Source: Saprospirales bacterium (lineage in GTDB: Bacteria; Bacteroidota; Bacteroidia; Chitinophagales; Saprospiraceae). From it: 40,934 bases of DNA. The DNA is taken from the NCBI GenBank assembly GCA_002698985.1, contig PAAY01000038.1, positions 1 to 40,934 of the forward strand. The letters are read 5' to 3'. Shown piece by piece: positions 16,801 through 24,830 of this stretch (within the stretch, counting starts at the first letter, position 1; each line of letters starts with the position of its first letter). Below the pieces are notes generated by a model. It had not been told where the DNA came from. It did not search any database and saw only the letters and a list, made by a program, of their open reading frames with translations. Made by a program: the position numbers and the translations under genes.

Positions 16801-16815
16801 AATAATCCATAAATC

Positions 16816-17754
16816 TCATTCATCGATGAGTCCTCTGCCCTCCTTTACGATTTTACCCTCGCTGTTGAGCTTTTTCATCAACTTGTCAAGTATCCCATTG
16901 ATGAAGTCCTTGCTCTTGGGCGTGCTGTAGGTTTTAGAGATTTCCACGAATTCGTTGAGGGTGACTTTGGTAGGTATGGTGGGAAAATCCAACAACTCAC
17001 ACAAGGCCATTTTGAGGAGTATCATATCAATGACGGCGAGTCGGTCAGCATCCCAGTTTTTCAGGGTTGGTTCGATGATTTTCAGGAATTCATCATTGCG
17101 GTCGATGACTTCCTGCAGGAGGTGCTCACCAAATTCAGTGACTGCCTCAGAATCTGGAAAATGTTCATTGTAAAAATCTCCCTCTGCCGGCAAGGCTTTG
17201 ATGGTTTTCTTCATGGCCCCGACAACCAGCGATTTGTCGTCGATCCAGGACATGTAATGATCTTCCATCAAATCGGTGAAATGCTCACTGCTGGTGCAGG
17301 CCTTGTAAAGCTGCAACAAGACTTTCCTGTAAAATTCAAATGAATTTTCCTTTGGATTGATCAGCTCTTGATAGGCTTCCGTCTTTGCAAAATCATTGTA
17401 AAGCAGACGGGTGTTATCGTCGTTGATGCGCTCGTTGAGGTGGAACTTGCGGAATTGCTGTTGAAGCCCGGGATTTTCCACAAGGGATTGGATGAGGGGA
17501 TTTTCAAACAGGAGAGGTTTGAATTTTTTGTCTTCGTCGGAAGGCCTCAGCTTGGACTGACGTCTTTTGTAATCCTCCTTTGCGTATTCTGCCACCTTCA
17601 AAAACTGGAGGAGGTTAAACAGATACAGTTCATAGGATTTGTTGATACTCTGCCGGTAGAGTTTAGTGGCTTGTTGTTTGGTCAATTCACTGTCTCTACT
17701 CATGGCATACAGCACCTGCATAACTTTTATGCGGATGTTCCTTCTACTCAGCAT
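16816..17754 (-). CDS. nusB: Transcription antitermination factor NusB
   Basis: A 312-residue protein. In other bacteria NusB, with NusE, binds boxA RNA in antitermination of rRNA transcription. The N-terminal SRRNIRIKVMQVLYAM and the C-terminal core with WDADRLAVIDMILLKMALCELL, PTKVTLNEFVEISKTYSTPKSKDFINGILDKL are diagnostic. Bacteroidota NusB proteins are about twice the usual length because of a helical insertion in the middle, as here. A start at 17784 would add ten residues; MLSRRNIRIK at 17754 is the usual beginning. The gene is on the same strand as the DoxX gene but 190 bases away. Confidence 0.93.
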   Translation of the reverse strand: MLSRRNIRIKVMQVLYAMSRDSELTKQQATKLYRQSINKSYELYLFNLLQFLKVAEYAKEDYKRRQSKLRPSDEDKKFKPLLFENPLIQSLVENPGLQQQFRKFHLNERINDDNTRLLYNDFAKTEAYQELINPKENSFEFYRKVLLQLYKACTSSEHFTDLMEDHYMSWIDDKSLVVGAMKKTIKALPAEGDFYNEHFPDSEAVTEFGEHLLQEVIDRNDEFLKIIEPTLKNWDADRLAVIDMILLKMALCELLDFPTIPTKVTLNEFVEISKTYSTPKSKDFINGILDKLMKKLNSEGKIVKEGRGLIDE

Positions 17755-17947
17755 AATTTCAATCGTTGCTTTGGCAAAACGCAATTCAGATCAATCTACC
17801 CGTAGTGCATTTGCCGGCCGCCGGTTTTTGTTCAATGAGGCTGCAAATAAATGCAATTTTATTTAAACCGATCGACTATAAATTTTGGCCCCGCTATCAA
17901 ATAAAATCGGGGGCAAGGATTTCTCTCCCCTGCCCCCGACCGTTCAC

Positions 17948-19432
17948 TTACTTAAGATACTGTGATTGAATCTCTTCAAAGGATGGCAGCTTTTTAAAGT
18001 GCCATTTGGCAACTATTTTTCCATCGTGCCAAAGCACCAATCCCGGATTCGACCGCTGAATGGTTTTCAGCAGCAGGTCATCTGCTACATAGAAAGGATA
18101 AGCACTCTGGGTTTCGTGCCGGAAGTCATCGATCAGGGCCGGCGGATTTGGTGCAGTAACGGCAAACACCTTATACCCGGCAGCTTCGGCTTTTTCCAAA
18201 ACCGGATTGACGATCTCAGTGTATCGCTTCACGTAGTCGGGATCGAAGCTGTACACTTCTTTCTCCACGGTCCGCTCGATGATGTCGCCAACTTTCCAGA
18301 CCACAGAATCCACGCCATCGACCTGAATGGTATCGGCAACCATTATGGTGTCTTTGACAATCACATTCTCATTGCGGGGATCACCGCTCTGGTAAATCTT
18401 GTATGCCACCACCATGAAGGAGTAGCCAGGATCATTTAGAATATCCTCTGTTACATTGTTGCCATCGAGGTCGCTGATGTCAAAATCGCTGATCTTGCTG
18501 GGTTCAATTTCAGGCTCGGTTTTGATTTGTTCAAATTCCCACTCTTCCTTCGGGTAATCCTTGAATTCTTTGAGGTATTGCTCATAGGGCAAGGTCACCA
18601 CCTGACCAGTTTTCTTGTTGGTCATTCTGTAATGGGTGATTTTCACATTGGCCATTGCCTCCTCTTCGGCCAGCTTTTGAGCCCTGACATCCGTGCCGGC
18701 TTTGAACGGGCGGAAATCAAAGATAGGCTCATCCCATGCGTAGTTCCGGACACAGAATATCAGGAACAGCAATGAAACCAGCCCAACAATGGCCATGCGG
18801 ATGCGCGAGGTGAAAAGCCTGTGCATGTTGCGGTGAGCGAGGACAAAATAGATGGATGGGAAGAGCAGAAATACGTCTTTGAAGAAGGAGACTTTGGGTT
18901 TCAATTTGATGAAATCCCCAAAACAGCCGCAATCGGTGACGCGCATGTTGGTTTCCACATAGGGTCCCCATTGGCTGAATTCAAAGAAATTGACGCCCTG
19001 GGGAACATAACCGGTCAGATAGGTGAATCCTGTCAGAATGGTGAAGAACACCACCAGCAGGAAGAACAACCAGGCGGTCAGTTTTGGCCTTGCCCCAACG
19101 ATCAGCATCACTCCGAGCGCAATCTCAAACACGATCATTGCAACGGAGATGAGCAGTCCGTGCTCCGACATCCACGGAAACATGGGGGCAATGAAAGACA
19201 GCGCCGTTTCATTGAAGGTGTAGTAAAACTCGGCAAAGTACTGCTCCATTTTGAAGGCGGTACCCAGCGGGTCAACGGCTTTTACATAACCCGAAAAAAT
19301 GAAAAGTGAACCACAGAAATGCTGCACGTAAGTCATCAAGATGGACTTCTGCGCTTTCAGCACGAAAACCGTCAATCCCGTCAGTATTGCGGCAGCGATG
19401 GCTACATAAATCATTAAGGTAATAATCGTCAT
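17948..19432 (-). CDS. DoxX-like membrane protein of the BT_3928 family with thioredoxin-like tail
   Basis: A 494-residue protein. The first 230 residues hold several hydrophobic helices of the DoxX/MauE type, including GSLFIFSGYVKAVDPLGTAFKMEQYF and the DCGCFGDFIKLKP motif characteristic of this branch. The remaining half is soluble, probably periplasmic, and ends in a thioredoxin-like stretch (GLVLWHDGKIVAKWHFKKLPS) without a CxxC pair. The role of the family is not established; a redox or membrane-assembly function is only suggested by the cysteines. It lies 15 bases behind the DUF1599 gene, so the two are co-transcribed, a pairing common in Bacteroidota. Confidence 0.83.
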   Translation of the reverse strand: MTIITLMIYVAIAAAILTGLTVFVLKAQKSILMTYVQHFCGSLFIFSGYVKAVDPLGTAFKMEQYFAEFYYTFNETALSFIAPMFPWMSEHGLLISVAMIVFEIALGVMLIVGARPKLTAWLFFLLVVFFTILTGFTYLTGYVPQGVNFFEFSQWGPYVETNMRVTDCGCFGDFIKLKPKVSFFKDVFLLFPSIYFVLAHRNMHRLFTSRIRMAIVGLVSLLFLIFCVRNYAWDEPIFDFRPFKAGTDVRAQKLAEEEAMANVKITHYRMTNKKTGQVVTLPYEQYLKEFKDYPKEEWEFEQIKTEPEIEPSKISDFDISDLDGNNVTEDILNDPGYSFMVVAYKIYQSGDPRNENVIVKDTIMVADTIQVDGVDSVVWKVGDIIERTVEKEVYSFDPDYVKRYTEIVNPVLEKAEAAGYKVFAVTAPNPPALIDDFRHETQSAYPFYVADDLLLKTIQRSNPGLVLWHDGKIVAKWHFKKLPSFEEIQSQYLK

Positions 19433-19447
19433 GTCTGTATGTTTGGT

Positions 19448-20101
19448 TTAGTTGGTGGCTTGGGAAGCGTCATTTTCGCCACCCTGCTCACTCAACAGAA
19501 TCAAAGCAAATATTGCATAGTTAATAATGTCCAGGTAGTTGGCTTCCGGCCCTTCGGAAATCAATAACAATTTGCCCCCTTCATTGTCCTCGATTTGTTT
19601 CAGGCGCAGCAGCTTCATCAGTATGAGGTCCGTAATGGAACTGATGCGCATCTCCCGCCAGGCTTCGCCGTAATCGTGGTTCTTCGCCAACATCAGGGAG
19701 CGGGCCGTTTGGATCTGATGGTCGTATAAAGGAAGCAGCTCTTCCAGTGAGGCCTTTTCAGGATGTGGCTCAGCCTCAGAAACCGGATGTTCCAGTTGGA
19801 TGAGCGCCATGACTGCGTAATTGACAATGCCGATGAAATCCCCATCGATGCTGTCCTCCACTTTTTGGGTTTTCTTCTCCTCGATGGAACGGATGCGTTT
19901 GGCTTTGATCATCAGCTGGTCTGTCAGGGAAGAGGGCCTGAGAATCCGCCAGGAGGCGCCATAATCAGCGTTTTTCTTTACAAACACATCGCGGCATTTT
20001 GCCACTGCTTCATCGTATTGTTTCAATGTATCTTTCACCGGTGAAAATTTGCGCAAATCTAATGGCTTAGCCGGAAATGGATCCATGGTCGTTTTCTGCA
20101 T
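19448..20101 (-). CDS. DUF1599 protein with two internal repeats
   Basis: A 217-residue soluble protein made of two related halves. The first has YDEAVAKCRDVFVKKNADYGASWRILR, the second YDHQIQTARSLMLAKNHDYGEAWREMR; each is followed by SSxTDxxxxKxxRxxxIEE/D and then by D..xIxNYAxxALI. The duplicated DYG..WR.LR motif defines DUF1599. The all-helical pattern recalls nucleotide-pyrophosphohydrolase-like helical bundles, but that is inference and the function is unknown. It is the first gene of a two-gene unit with the DoxX protein and is divergent from yidD. Confidence 0.85.
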   Translation of the reverse strand: MQKTTMDPFPAKPLDLRKFSPVKDTLKQYDEAVAKCRDVFVKKNADYGASWRILRPSSLTDQLMIKAKRIRSIEEKKTQKVEDSIDGDFIGIVNYAVMALIQLEHPVSEAEPHPEKASLEELLPLYDHQIQTARSLMLAKNHDYGEAWREMRISSITDLILMKLLRLKQIEDNEGGKLLLISEGPEANYLDIINYAIFALILLSEQGGENDASQATN

Positions 20102-20203
20102 TCGGCAAACGTGCCTCCAGTCACTCTGGCTGTTGAAAATCGGGTATAGCTTTCAACCTTGAACTGATCAACTTGTTGCGAAGCGAAGAGAAAAGAAAAA
20201 AAC

Positions 20204-20455
20204 ATGCTGAGGCAAATCATCAATTGGATTTTCATCCTACCCATCAAATTCTACCAATGGGTTATTTCGCCCATGTTTCCGCCCTCCTGCCGCTTTCAGC
20301 CTACCTGCTCGCATTATGCCGTTGATGCCATCAGGGAATGGGGCCCCTTCAAAGGCATTTACCTGGCCATCAGGAGAGTATCCCGTTGCCATCCCTGGTC
20401 AGAAGGAGGTGAAGATCCGGTACCAAGGAACCCGAAAAAAAAGGTCAGGGGCTGA
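20204..20455 (+). CDS. yidD: Membrane protein insertion efficiency factor YidD
   Basis: An 83-residue amphipathic membrane-associated protein that assists YidC in inserting membrane proteins. The family signature is complete: IKFYQWVISPMFPPSCRFQPTCSHYAVDAI, then GIYLAIRRVSRCHPWSEGGEDPVP. Both conserved cysteines of the PxCRxxPTCSxYA motif are present. It is monocistronic and convergent with the acetyltransferase gene; its last 11 bases overlap the ancestral 3' end of that gene. Confidence 0.95.
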   Translation: MLRQIINWIFILPIKFYQWVISPMFPPSCRFQPTCSHYAVDAIREWGPFKGIYLAIRRVSRCHPWSEGGEDPVPRNPKKKVRG

Positions 20456-20460
20456 CCTTT
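20440..20460 (-). terminator. Hairpin terminator of the acetyltransferase gene
   Basis: On the minus strand AAAGGTCAG (20460-20452), loop CCC, CTGACCTTT (20448-20440), then five more T. It overlaps the second, downstream TGA of the interrupted acetyltransferase frame, marking that as the original gene end. Confidence 0.75.
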
Positions 20461-20981
20461 CCTTCCTGCCAGTTTTCCCGCTTCATTTCAAACAGTACGC
20501 CGGGATGTTCCTCGAATTCAACCGGCCCTACTTTTCACATACCAATTTTTTCGAGTACCCTTATGGATGCCATGTTCAGTTCCATGGCCCGGCCAATGAT
20601 CCGATGCAGGCCCAATTGTCCAAAGCCGTAGTCGAGGCAGGCTGCGGCCGACTCGGTGGCATAGCCCATACCCCAGAATTTTCTGAAAAACCGGAATCCA
20701 ATGTCGGTTTCATCCATGGAGGCAACATATCTCAGGCCACACCACCCTATCACTTCCCCGCCATCCTTCCTGACCACGGCCCAGCGGCCATAGCCGTATT
20801 TTTCATACTGATCGTATTTGCGAAGAAAAGCTTCGGCAGCATGGATACTCTCAAAGGGAGGATCGCCCGTGTATTTTATTACTTCCGGATCGTTGTTCAA
20901 CTGAAAAAACCAATGGGCATCCGAAGCATCAAATTGCCTCAGTTTCAGCCGGTCGGTCTCGAAAATGTAGCGTCTGTTCAT
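20445..20981 (-). pseudogene. RimJ/RimL-type GNAT N-acetyltransferase interrupted by an in-frame TGA
   Basis: The first 148 codons encode a GNAT fold of the ribosomal-protein-acetyltransferase type: ETDRLKLRQF at the start, the acetyl-CoA loop RKFWGMGYATES at about 116, and NMASIRVLEKIGM at the end. There a TGA (20535-20537) stops the frame. In the same frame it continues for 29 sense codons (KVGPVEFEEHPGVLFEMKRE and on) to a second TGA at 20445-20447 that lies inside a terminator hairpin. This tail is what the family has after EKIGM, and the total of 178 codons is the usual family length. A change of CGA (Arg) to TGA would explain it. It may be a recent nonsense mutation, a sequencing error, or readthrough; the 148-residue product would lack the last beta strands. 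Confidence 0.75.
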
Positions 20982-21022
20982 TTATGAACTTATTTCAGGG
21001 TCGCCTGTGAACAGGTGTTTTC

Positions 21023-21050
21023 GTTGAGAGAGGTTTAGAGCCCTCTCAAC
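21023..21050. repeat. Inverted 10-bp-family repeat between two minus-strand genes
   Basis: GTTGAGAGAG and GTTTAGAGCC, two units of the 10-bp intergenic family, are followed by CTCTCAAC, so GTTGAGAG (21023-21030) and CTCTCAAC (21043-21050) form an 8-bp stem. Confidence 0.55.
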
Positions 21051-21060
21051 AATCGAATAA

Positions 21061-21094
21061 AATTCTCCCGGCCCTGAAACCAGAACCGGGAGAA
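21061..21094 (-). terminator. Terminator of the Asp-box propeller gene
   Basis: On the minus strand TTCTCCCGG (21094-21086) pairs with CCGGGAGAA (21071-21063), followed by TTTTATT. It lies just past the stop at 21101. Confidence 0.6.
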
Positions 21095-21100
21095 AATCAC

Positions 21101-24100
21101 TTATTCAGATTTGGGAACCGTTAGTACATCCACTTCGAGCTCCCGTATGAGTTTGTTGAACTGCGGCACTTTCTGATCCCTCACTTCGTAATACTTCGCC
21201 AACCAATCGTCAATTTCCTTCGTCAATTCTTCCTTCACCTGAATGGCCTGTTTGGTGGGCGGGTAATCACCCCGCATCAGGGAGTTCAGGTGACCCAGTT
21301 TGTTGGTCAACCGAATGGGGAAATTCAGAGGATCCTGGCGGGCCCTGTTTTTGGTCTGGTACAAGGCTTCTTCCACTGCGGTCATTACGGAGTCCATTTC
21401 CAAAGACAATTCAATCAGTGGCTTTAGCTTTTCGTTCTTCTTGTCGAGGGTTTTGGTAAACTCCTTCGCCTTTGACCGCAATGTGCGTATCTCCTCAATG
21501 GCGGTGTGAGCTTCGGTGAGCTTATCCCGTACCTCGATTGCAAAATCGAACTGCTTCTGAATATCCTCTACAGTAACTTCACTTCTCGGATCCTTCAGAA
21601 TCTTGAACGGCTGTTCCAAAACGATACTGTCCACCGTCAACCGCACGGTGTACTCACCCGGTACAGCCTGTGGTCCATTCAAAGAAGCCCACCACAGGAT
21701 CATCCCTTTGAAAGATTTGGCATCCGGGTAACGCATGTTCCAGTTGAAGGTGTTGCTGCCGGGTTTAACATCAAGCTTTTCATCACGCTTTTTGGCTTTG
21801 GTACTGAATTCCCGGATCACATCCCCGTCCTTTTCCAGGAAGGCAATGCTCACATTGGCTTTCGAAGTGTCAAACTCCGGCAAATAGAAGTACACATTGA
21901 CACCACCTGGATGGTTGGTTCCCGCTGTTTTCAGGTTCTTTCTTTGGAAGCCATCCATGCGCCAGGCATCCATGGGTTTGTACATGAAAGCAGCATCTGT
22001 TTTGATCTCGTCGGAAAGCTGATGCAGAACCGTCAGGTCGTCGATCATCCAGAGGCTACGGCCCTGGGTTGCGGCGATGAGGTTGTCGTTTTTGATGGTC
22101 AGGTCAGTGATGGGCACGATGGGCAGGTTGAGCTGGAATGAGTTCCAGCTTGCCCCGTCGTCAAAACTGATGTACATGCCCGACTCTGTTCCGGCATACA
22201 ACAGCCCCTTGCGTTTGGGATCGGCCCGAACCACCCGGGTAAAATGATCATCGGGAATACCATTGACGATCTTGGTCCAGGTCTTTCCGTAATCGCTGGT
22301 TTTATACAGATACGGCCTGTAATCACCCAGTTTGTAGCTGGTAGCGGCAAAATAGCAGCCTCCATCTTCATAAGGGCTTGGCTCTATGCTGTTGATCATT
22401 GTCCATTCAGGCAGGTCAGGCGGGGTCACATTCTGCCAGGATTTACCGCCGTCACGGCTCACATGCACCAGTCCATCGTCACTGCCCACCCACAGCAGGT
22501 CTTTCACCCGGGGGCTTTCAGCAGCGGCGAAAATGGTACAGTAGTATTCTACCGAAGTATTGTCCTTTGTAATGGGTCCACCGGAGGGGCCGAGTTTGGT
22601 CGGGTCGTTTCGGGTCAGGTCGGGTGAAATCACCTCCCAACTATTTCCCTCGTCGTAACTTACATGCAAGTGGTTGGAGGCAGTGTAGAGCTTGTTGGGG
22701 TCGTGCGGGGAGAAGAAAATCGGGTAGTTCCACTGAAAGCGGTATTTCATGCCCTCGGCGCCGTGCCCCATGGGGTTGTCCGGCCACACATTTACGGAAC
22801 GGCTGAAGCCAGTTTTGTGATTCCGGCGCTCCAGCAGACCGTCGTAACAACCACCGTAAACAATATCGTTGTCCTCAGGGTCAATGGCGATGTGCCCGCA
22901 TTCACAGCCGGCTGTTGGTTCCCAGTCATCTTCGCCAATGGAGCCACCTTGTGTGCGGTGGTAAATGCGCACCGTTGAGTTGTCTTGCTGGGCGGCATAA
23001 ATGCGGTACGGGAAATGATTGTCCGTTGTAACCCGGTAAAACTGGGCGGTAGGCTGGTTGTAGTAAGTGCTCCACGATTTACCCCCATCGTAAGAGACCT
23101 GTGCGCCACCATCATCGGCAATGATCATCCGGTTTGGATCTTCGGGGGCTATCCACAGGTCGTGGTGGTCGCCATGCGGAGCGTTGTAAGCTTCGAAGGT
23201 CCTCCCTCCATCTGTTGACTTGTGGTAGCGTACGTTCATCACATACACCACATCCTCATTTTGCGGATCGGCATAAATCCTGGAGTAGTACCAGGCTCGC
23301 TGGCGCAAGGCCCGCTCGTCGTTCAGTTTTCGCCAGGTCTTGCCGCCGTCCTCTGAGCGAAACACGCCCCCGTTTTTCGCCTCGATGATGGCCCAGACGC
23401 GGTTGCTGTTGACAGGTGAAACGGCTATGCCGATGATTCCGAGGGTGTCTTTGGGCAGGCCGGGATTGCTGCTGATGTTGGTCCAGGTATCACCGCCGTC
23501 GGTGCTTTTCCACAGCGCAGACCCTTCGCCCCCGCTCTCCAGGCTGTAAGGCGTGCGGCGCACCCGCCAGGTCGATGCGTAAATGATTCTGGGATTGTTG
23601 GGGTCGAGAATGAGGTCAACGGCTCCGGCGTTTTCATTGGCAAAGAGGATGCGTTCCCAGGTCTGGCCCCCATCCTTGCTGCGATACACGCCCCTTTCTT
23701 CCGTCGGCTTGTAGAGATCACCCAAAACGGCGGCATACACCAGGTTTTCATTTTTCGGGTGTACACGCACCCGCGGTATGTGGCGGGAATTTTCCAGGCC
23801 AATGTGTTTCCAGGTGGCCCCGGCATCTTCGCTCTTCCACATGCCATAGCCGTAGGACACATTCCCCCGGACGGTGACCTCGCCACCGCCAACATAGATC
23901 ACATTGTGGTCGCTTTCAGCAACGGTGACGGCTCCGATTGAGCCTCCGAAAAAACCGTCGGAGATATTCTCCCAGGTTTCGCCTCCGTCGGTGGTGCGCC
24001 AGACACCGCCACCGGTAGCCCCGAAGTAAAACAGTTTGGGTTTGCCCGGCACCCCGGTCACCGCCGCCGAACGGCCACCCCGGAATGGCCCTACCAGGCG

Positions 24101-24271
24101 CCATTGCAAGGCATCATACAGCTTTTGATCGTAGGTGGTGGTTTCTACGACAGGCGCTTCTTTCTTTTTGGATTTCTTTCGCTGCGCAAAAGCAGCATCA
24201 GGTAAGCAGACAAGCAAGCTGAGCAGCAGAACACCTGCCAGCCTTAACAGTGGGTGTGAGTTCAGTTTCAT
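21101..24271 (-). CDS. Secreted Asp-box (BNR) beta-propeller protein, VPS10/sortilin-like
   Basis: A 1056-residue exported protein. Residues 1-29 are a signal peptide ending in AAFAQ, followed by a very basic stretch (RKKSKKKE). Eleven Asp boxes of the S-x-D-x-G-x-T/S-W type are visible between about residues 88 and 710 (for example RTTDGGETWENI, KSEDAGATWKHI, RSKDGGQTWERI, VSRDGGKSWQNV), enough for one ten-bladed or two smaller propellers. A beta domain follows (about 790-910), then a helical, charged C-terminal region (920-1056). No sialidase FRIP motif or arginine triad is seen, so hydrolase activity is doubtful despite the usual annotation as glycosyl hydrolase. No type IX sorting domain was recognised. 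The natural ligand is unknown. Confidence 0.85.
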   Translation of the reverse strand: MKLNSHPLLRLAGVLLLSLLVCLPDAAFAQRKKSKKKEAPVVETTTYDQKLYDALQWRLVGPFRGGRSAAVTGVPGKPKLFYFGATGGGVWRTTDGGETWENISDGFFGGSIGAVTVAESDHNVIYVGGGEVTVRGNVSYGYGMWKSEDAGATWKHIGLENSRHIPRVRVHPKNENLVYAAVLGDLYKPTEERGVYRSKDGGQTWERILFANENAGAVDLILDPNNPRIIYASTWRVRRTPYSLESGGEGSALWKSTDGGDTWTNISSNPGLPKDTLGIIGIAVSPVNSNRVWAIIEAKNGGVFRSEDGGKTWRKLNDERALRQRAWYYSRIYADPQNEDVVYVMNVRYHKSTDGGRTFEAYNAPHGDHHDLWIAPEDPNRMIIADDGGAQVSYDGGKSWSTYYNQPTAQFYRVTTDNHFPYRIYAAQQDNSTVRIYHRTQGGSIGEDDWEPTAGCECGHIAIDPEDNDIVYGGCYDGLLERRNHKTGFSRSVNVWPDNPMGHGAEGMKYRFQWNYPIFFSPHDPNKLYTASNHLHVSYDEGNSWEVISPDLTRNDPTKLGPSGGPITKDNTSVEYYCTIFAAAESPRVKDLLWVGSDDGLVHVSRDGGKSWQNVTPPDLPEWTMINSIEPSPYEDGGCYFAATSYKLGDYRPYLYKTSDYGKTWTKIVNGIPDDHFTRVVRADPKRKGLLYAGTESGMYISFDDGASWNSFQLNLPIVPITDLTIKNDNLIAATQGRSLWMIDDLTVLHQLSDEIKTDAAFMYKPMDAWRMDGFQRKNLKTAGTNHPGGVNVYFYLPEFDTSKANVSIAFLEKDGDVIREFSTKAKKRDEKLDVKPGSNTFNWNMRYPDAKSFKGMILWWASLNGPQAVPGEYTVRLTVDSIVLEQPFKILKDPRSEVTVEDIQKQFDFAIEVRDKLTEAHTAIEEIRTLRSKAKEFTKTLDKKNEKLKPLIELSLEMDSVMTAVEEALYQTKNRARQDPLNFPIRLTNKLGHLNSLMRGDYPPTKQAIQVKEELTKEIDDWLAKYYEVRDQKVPQFNKLIRELEVDVLTVPKSE

Positions 24272-24503
24272 TGCACTACAGTTTTTGATAATTCAGTTTC
24301 AGTAAGTCCGGACAATTGCCTCCGGCGACCGGGCAAAATAGAAAATAACGGCAAACAAAATGGTGACTTGGGGCCTTTTTCAATCAAATCCCAAGTTTAC
24401 AAATGACTGATTTTTAAATGTTTCTAAACAACACATGGTATTTTACCCTAAAAATGGTAGATACATTATAGAAAAAAGGCAAGGCTTTTGGAATGGGAGG
24501 GTC

Positions 24504-24542
24504 AAGTTGCATTTTTACAGCGGTTTACGAATGCAACTTTTT
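24504..24542 (+). terminator. Orphan terminator-like hairpin 1 in the divergent spacer
   Basis: AAGTTGCATT (24504-24513) pairs perfectly with AATGCAACTT (24530-24539) across a 16-base loop and runs into five T. No coding gene precedes it on this strand. Confidence 0.6.
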
Positions 24543-24575
24543 AAACTACCTATTTTCCCAAAAAGGTGAACGACC

Positions 24576-24616
24576 GCAGGAAAGCATACTATGAGAAAAC
24601 TTTTCCTGCCTTTTTT
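24576..24616 (+). terminator. Orphan terminator-like hairpin 2 in the divergent spacer
   Basis: GCAGGAAA (24576-24583) pairs with TTTCCTGC (24602-24609), followed by C and six T. It follows the first hairpin by 34 bases and lies 215 bases before the dockerin-protein start. Confidence 0.55.
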
Positions 24617-24830
24617 CAGCTTCCCTTTTTACAACAAGTCCGTCGTCATTCTCAGAAAAGAAAACTACTCAGGTGACCACCATACTGGTTTCGCTGGTGC
24701 AATGACTCAATGATCATTAGCAAATGGTCATTGGGCCTGTTGCCCTGTGAATTACTGGAATTGCATAGCCTGGAAGCTGCCTCCTTTTCCTGTTTTTCAA
24801 ACTCCAAATTCTTTAACTAAATCATTTCCC

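Larger units (their letters stand above)
16143..16815. other. Long non-coding spacer between gntP and nusB
   Basis: 673 bases without a supportable gene. It holds a 16-base dyad (AATGACGAGTGTCATT, 16265-16280), a small hairpin CGCCTG/CAGGCG (16330-16346), a stem ATGCCTGA (16453-16460) with TCAGGCAT (16492-16499), a stem GTTTTCAG (16578-16585) with CTGAAAAC (16596-16603), a strong plus-strand terminator (16659-16691), three copies of a 10-bp repeat and a 9-bp tandem repeat. The first dyad may be an operator for the gntP operon; the rest may be a small plus-strand RNA. Confidence 0.6.
24272..24830. other. Divergent spacer with two plus-strand terminator-like hairpins
   Basis: 559 bases between the divergent propeller and dockerin genes, with no supportable gene. 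The middle is A/T-rich. Two hairpins with T-runs on the plus strand (24504-24542 and 24576-24616) are listed separately. A frame from the GTG at 24747 runs into the downstream gene but is not a convincing start. Confidence 0.6.

Noticed and set aside
16638-16823. 61-codon minus-strand frame with repeated IRI residues
   Set aside because: It is only the translation of the 9-bp tandem repeat and the terminator; no start signal or family features.
24747-24830. 28-residue N-terminal extension of the dockerin protein from a GTG
   Set aside because: The signal peptide is correctly placed only with the ATG at 24831; the extension has no conserved features.
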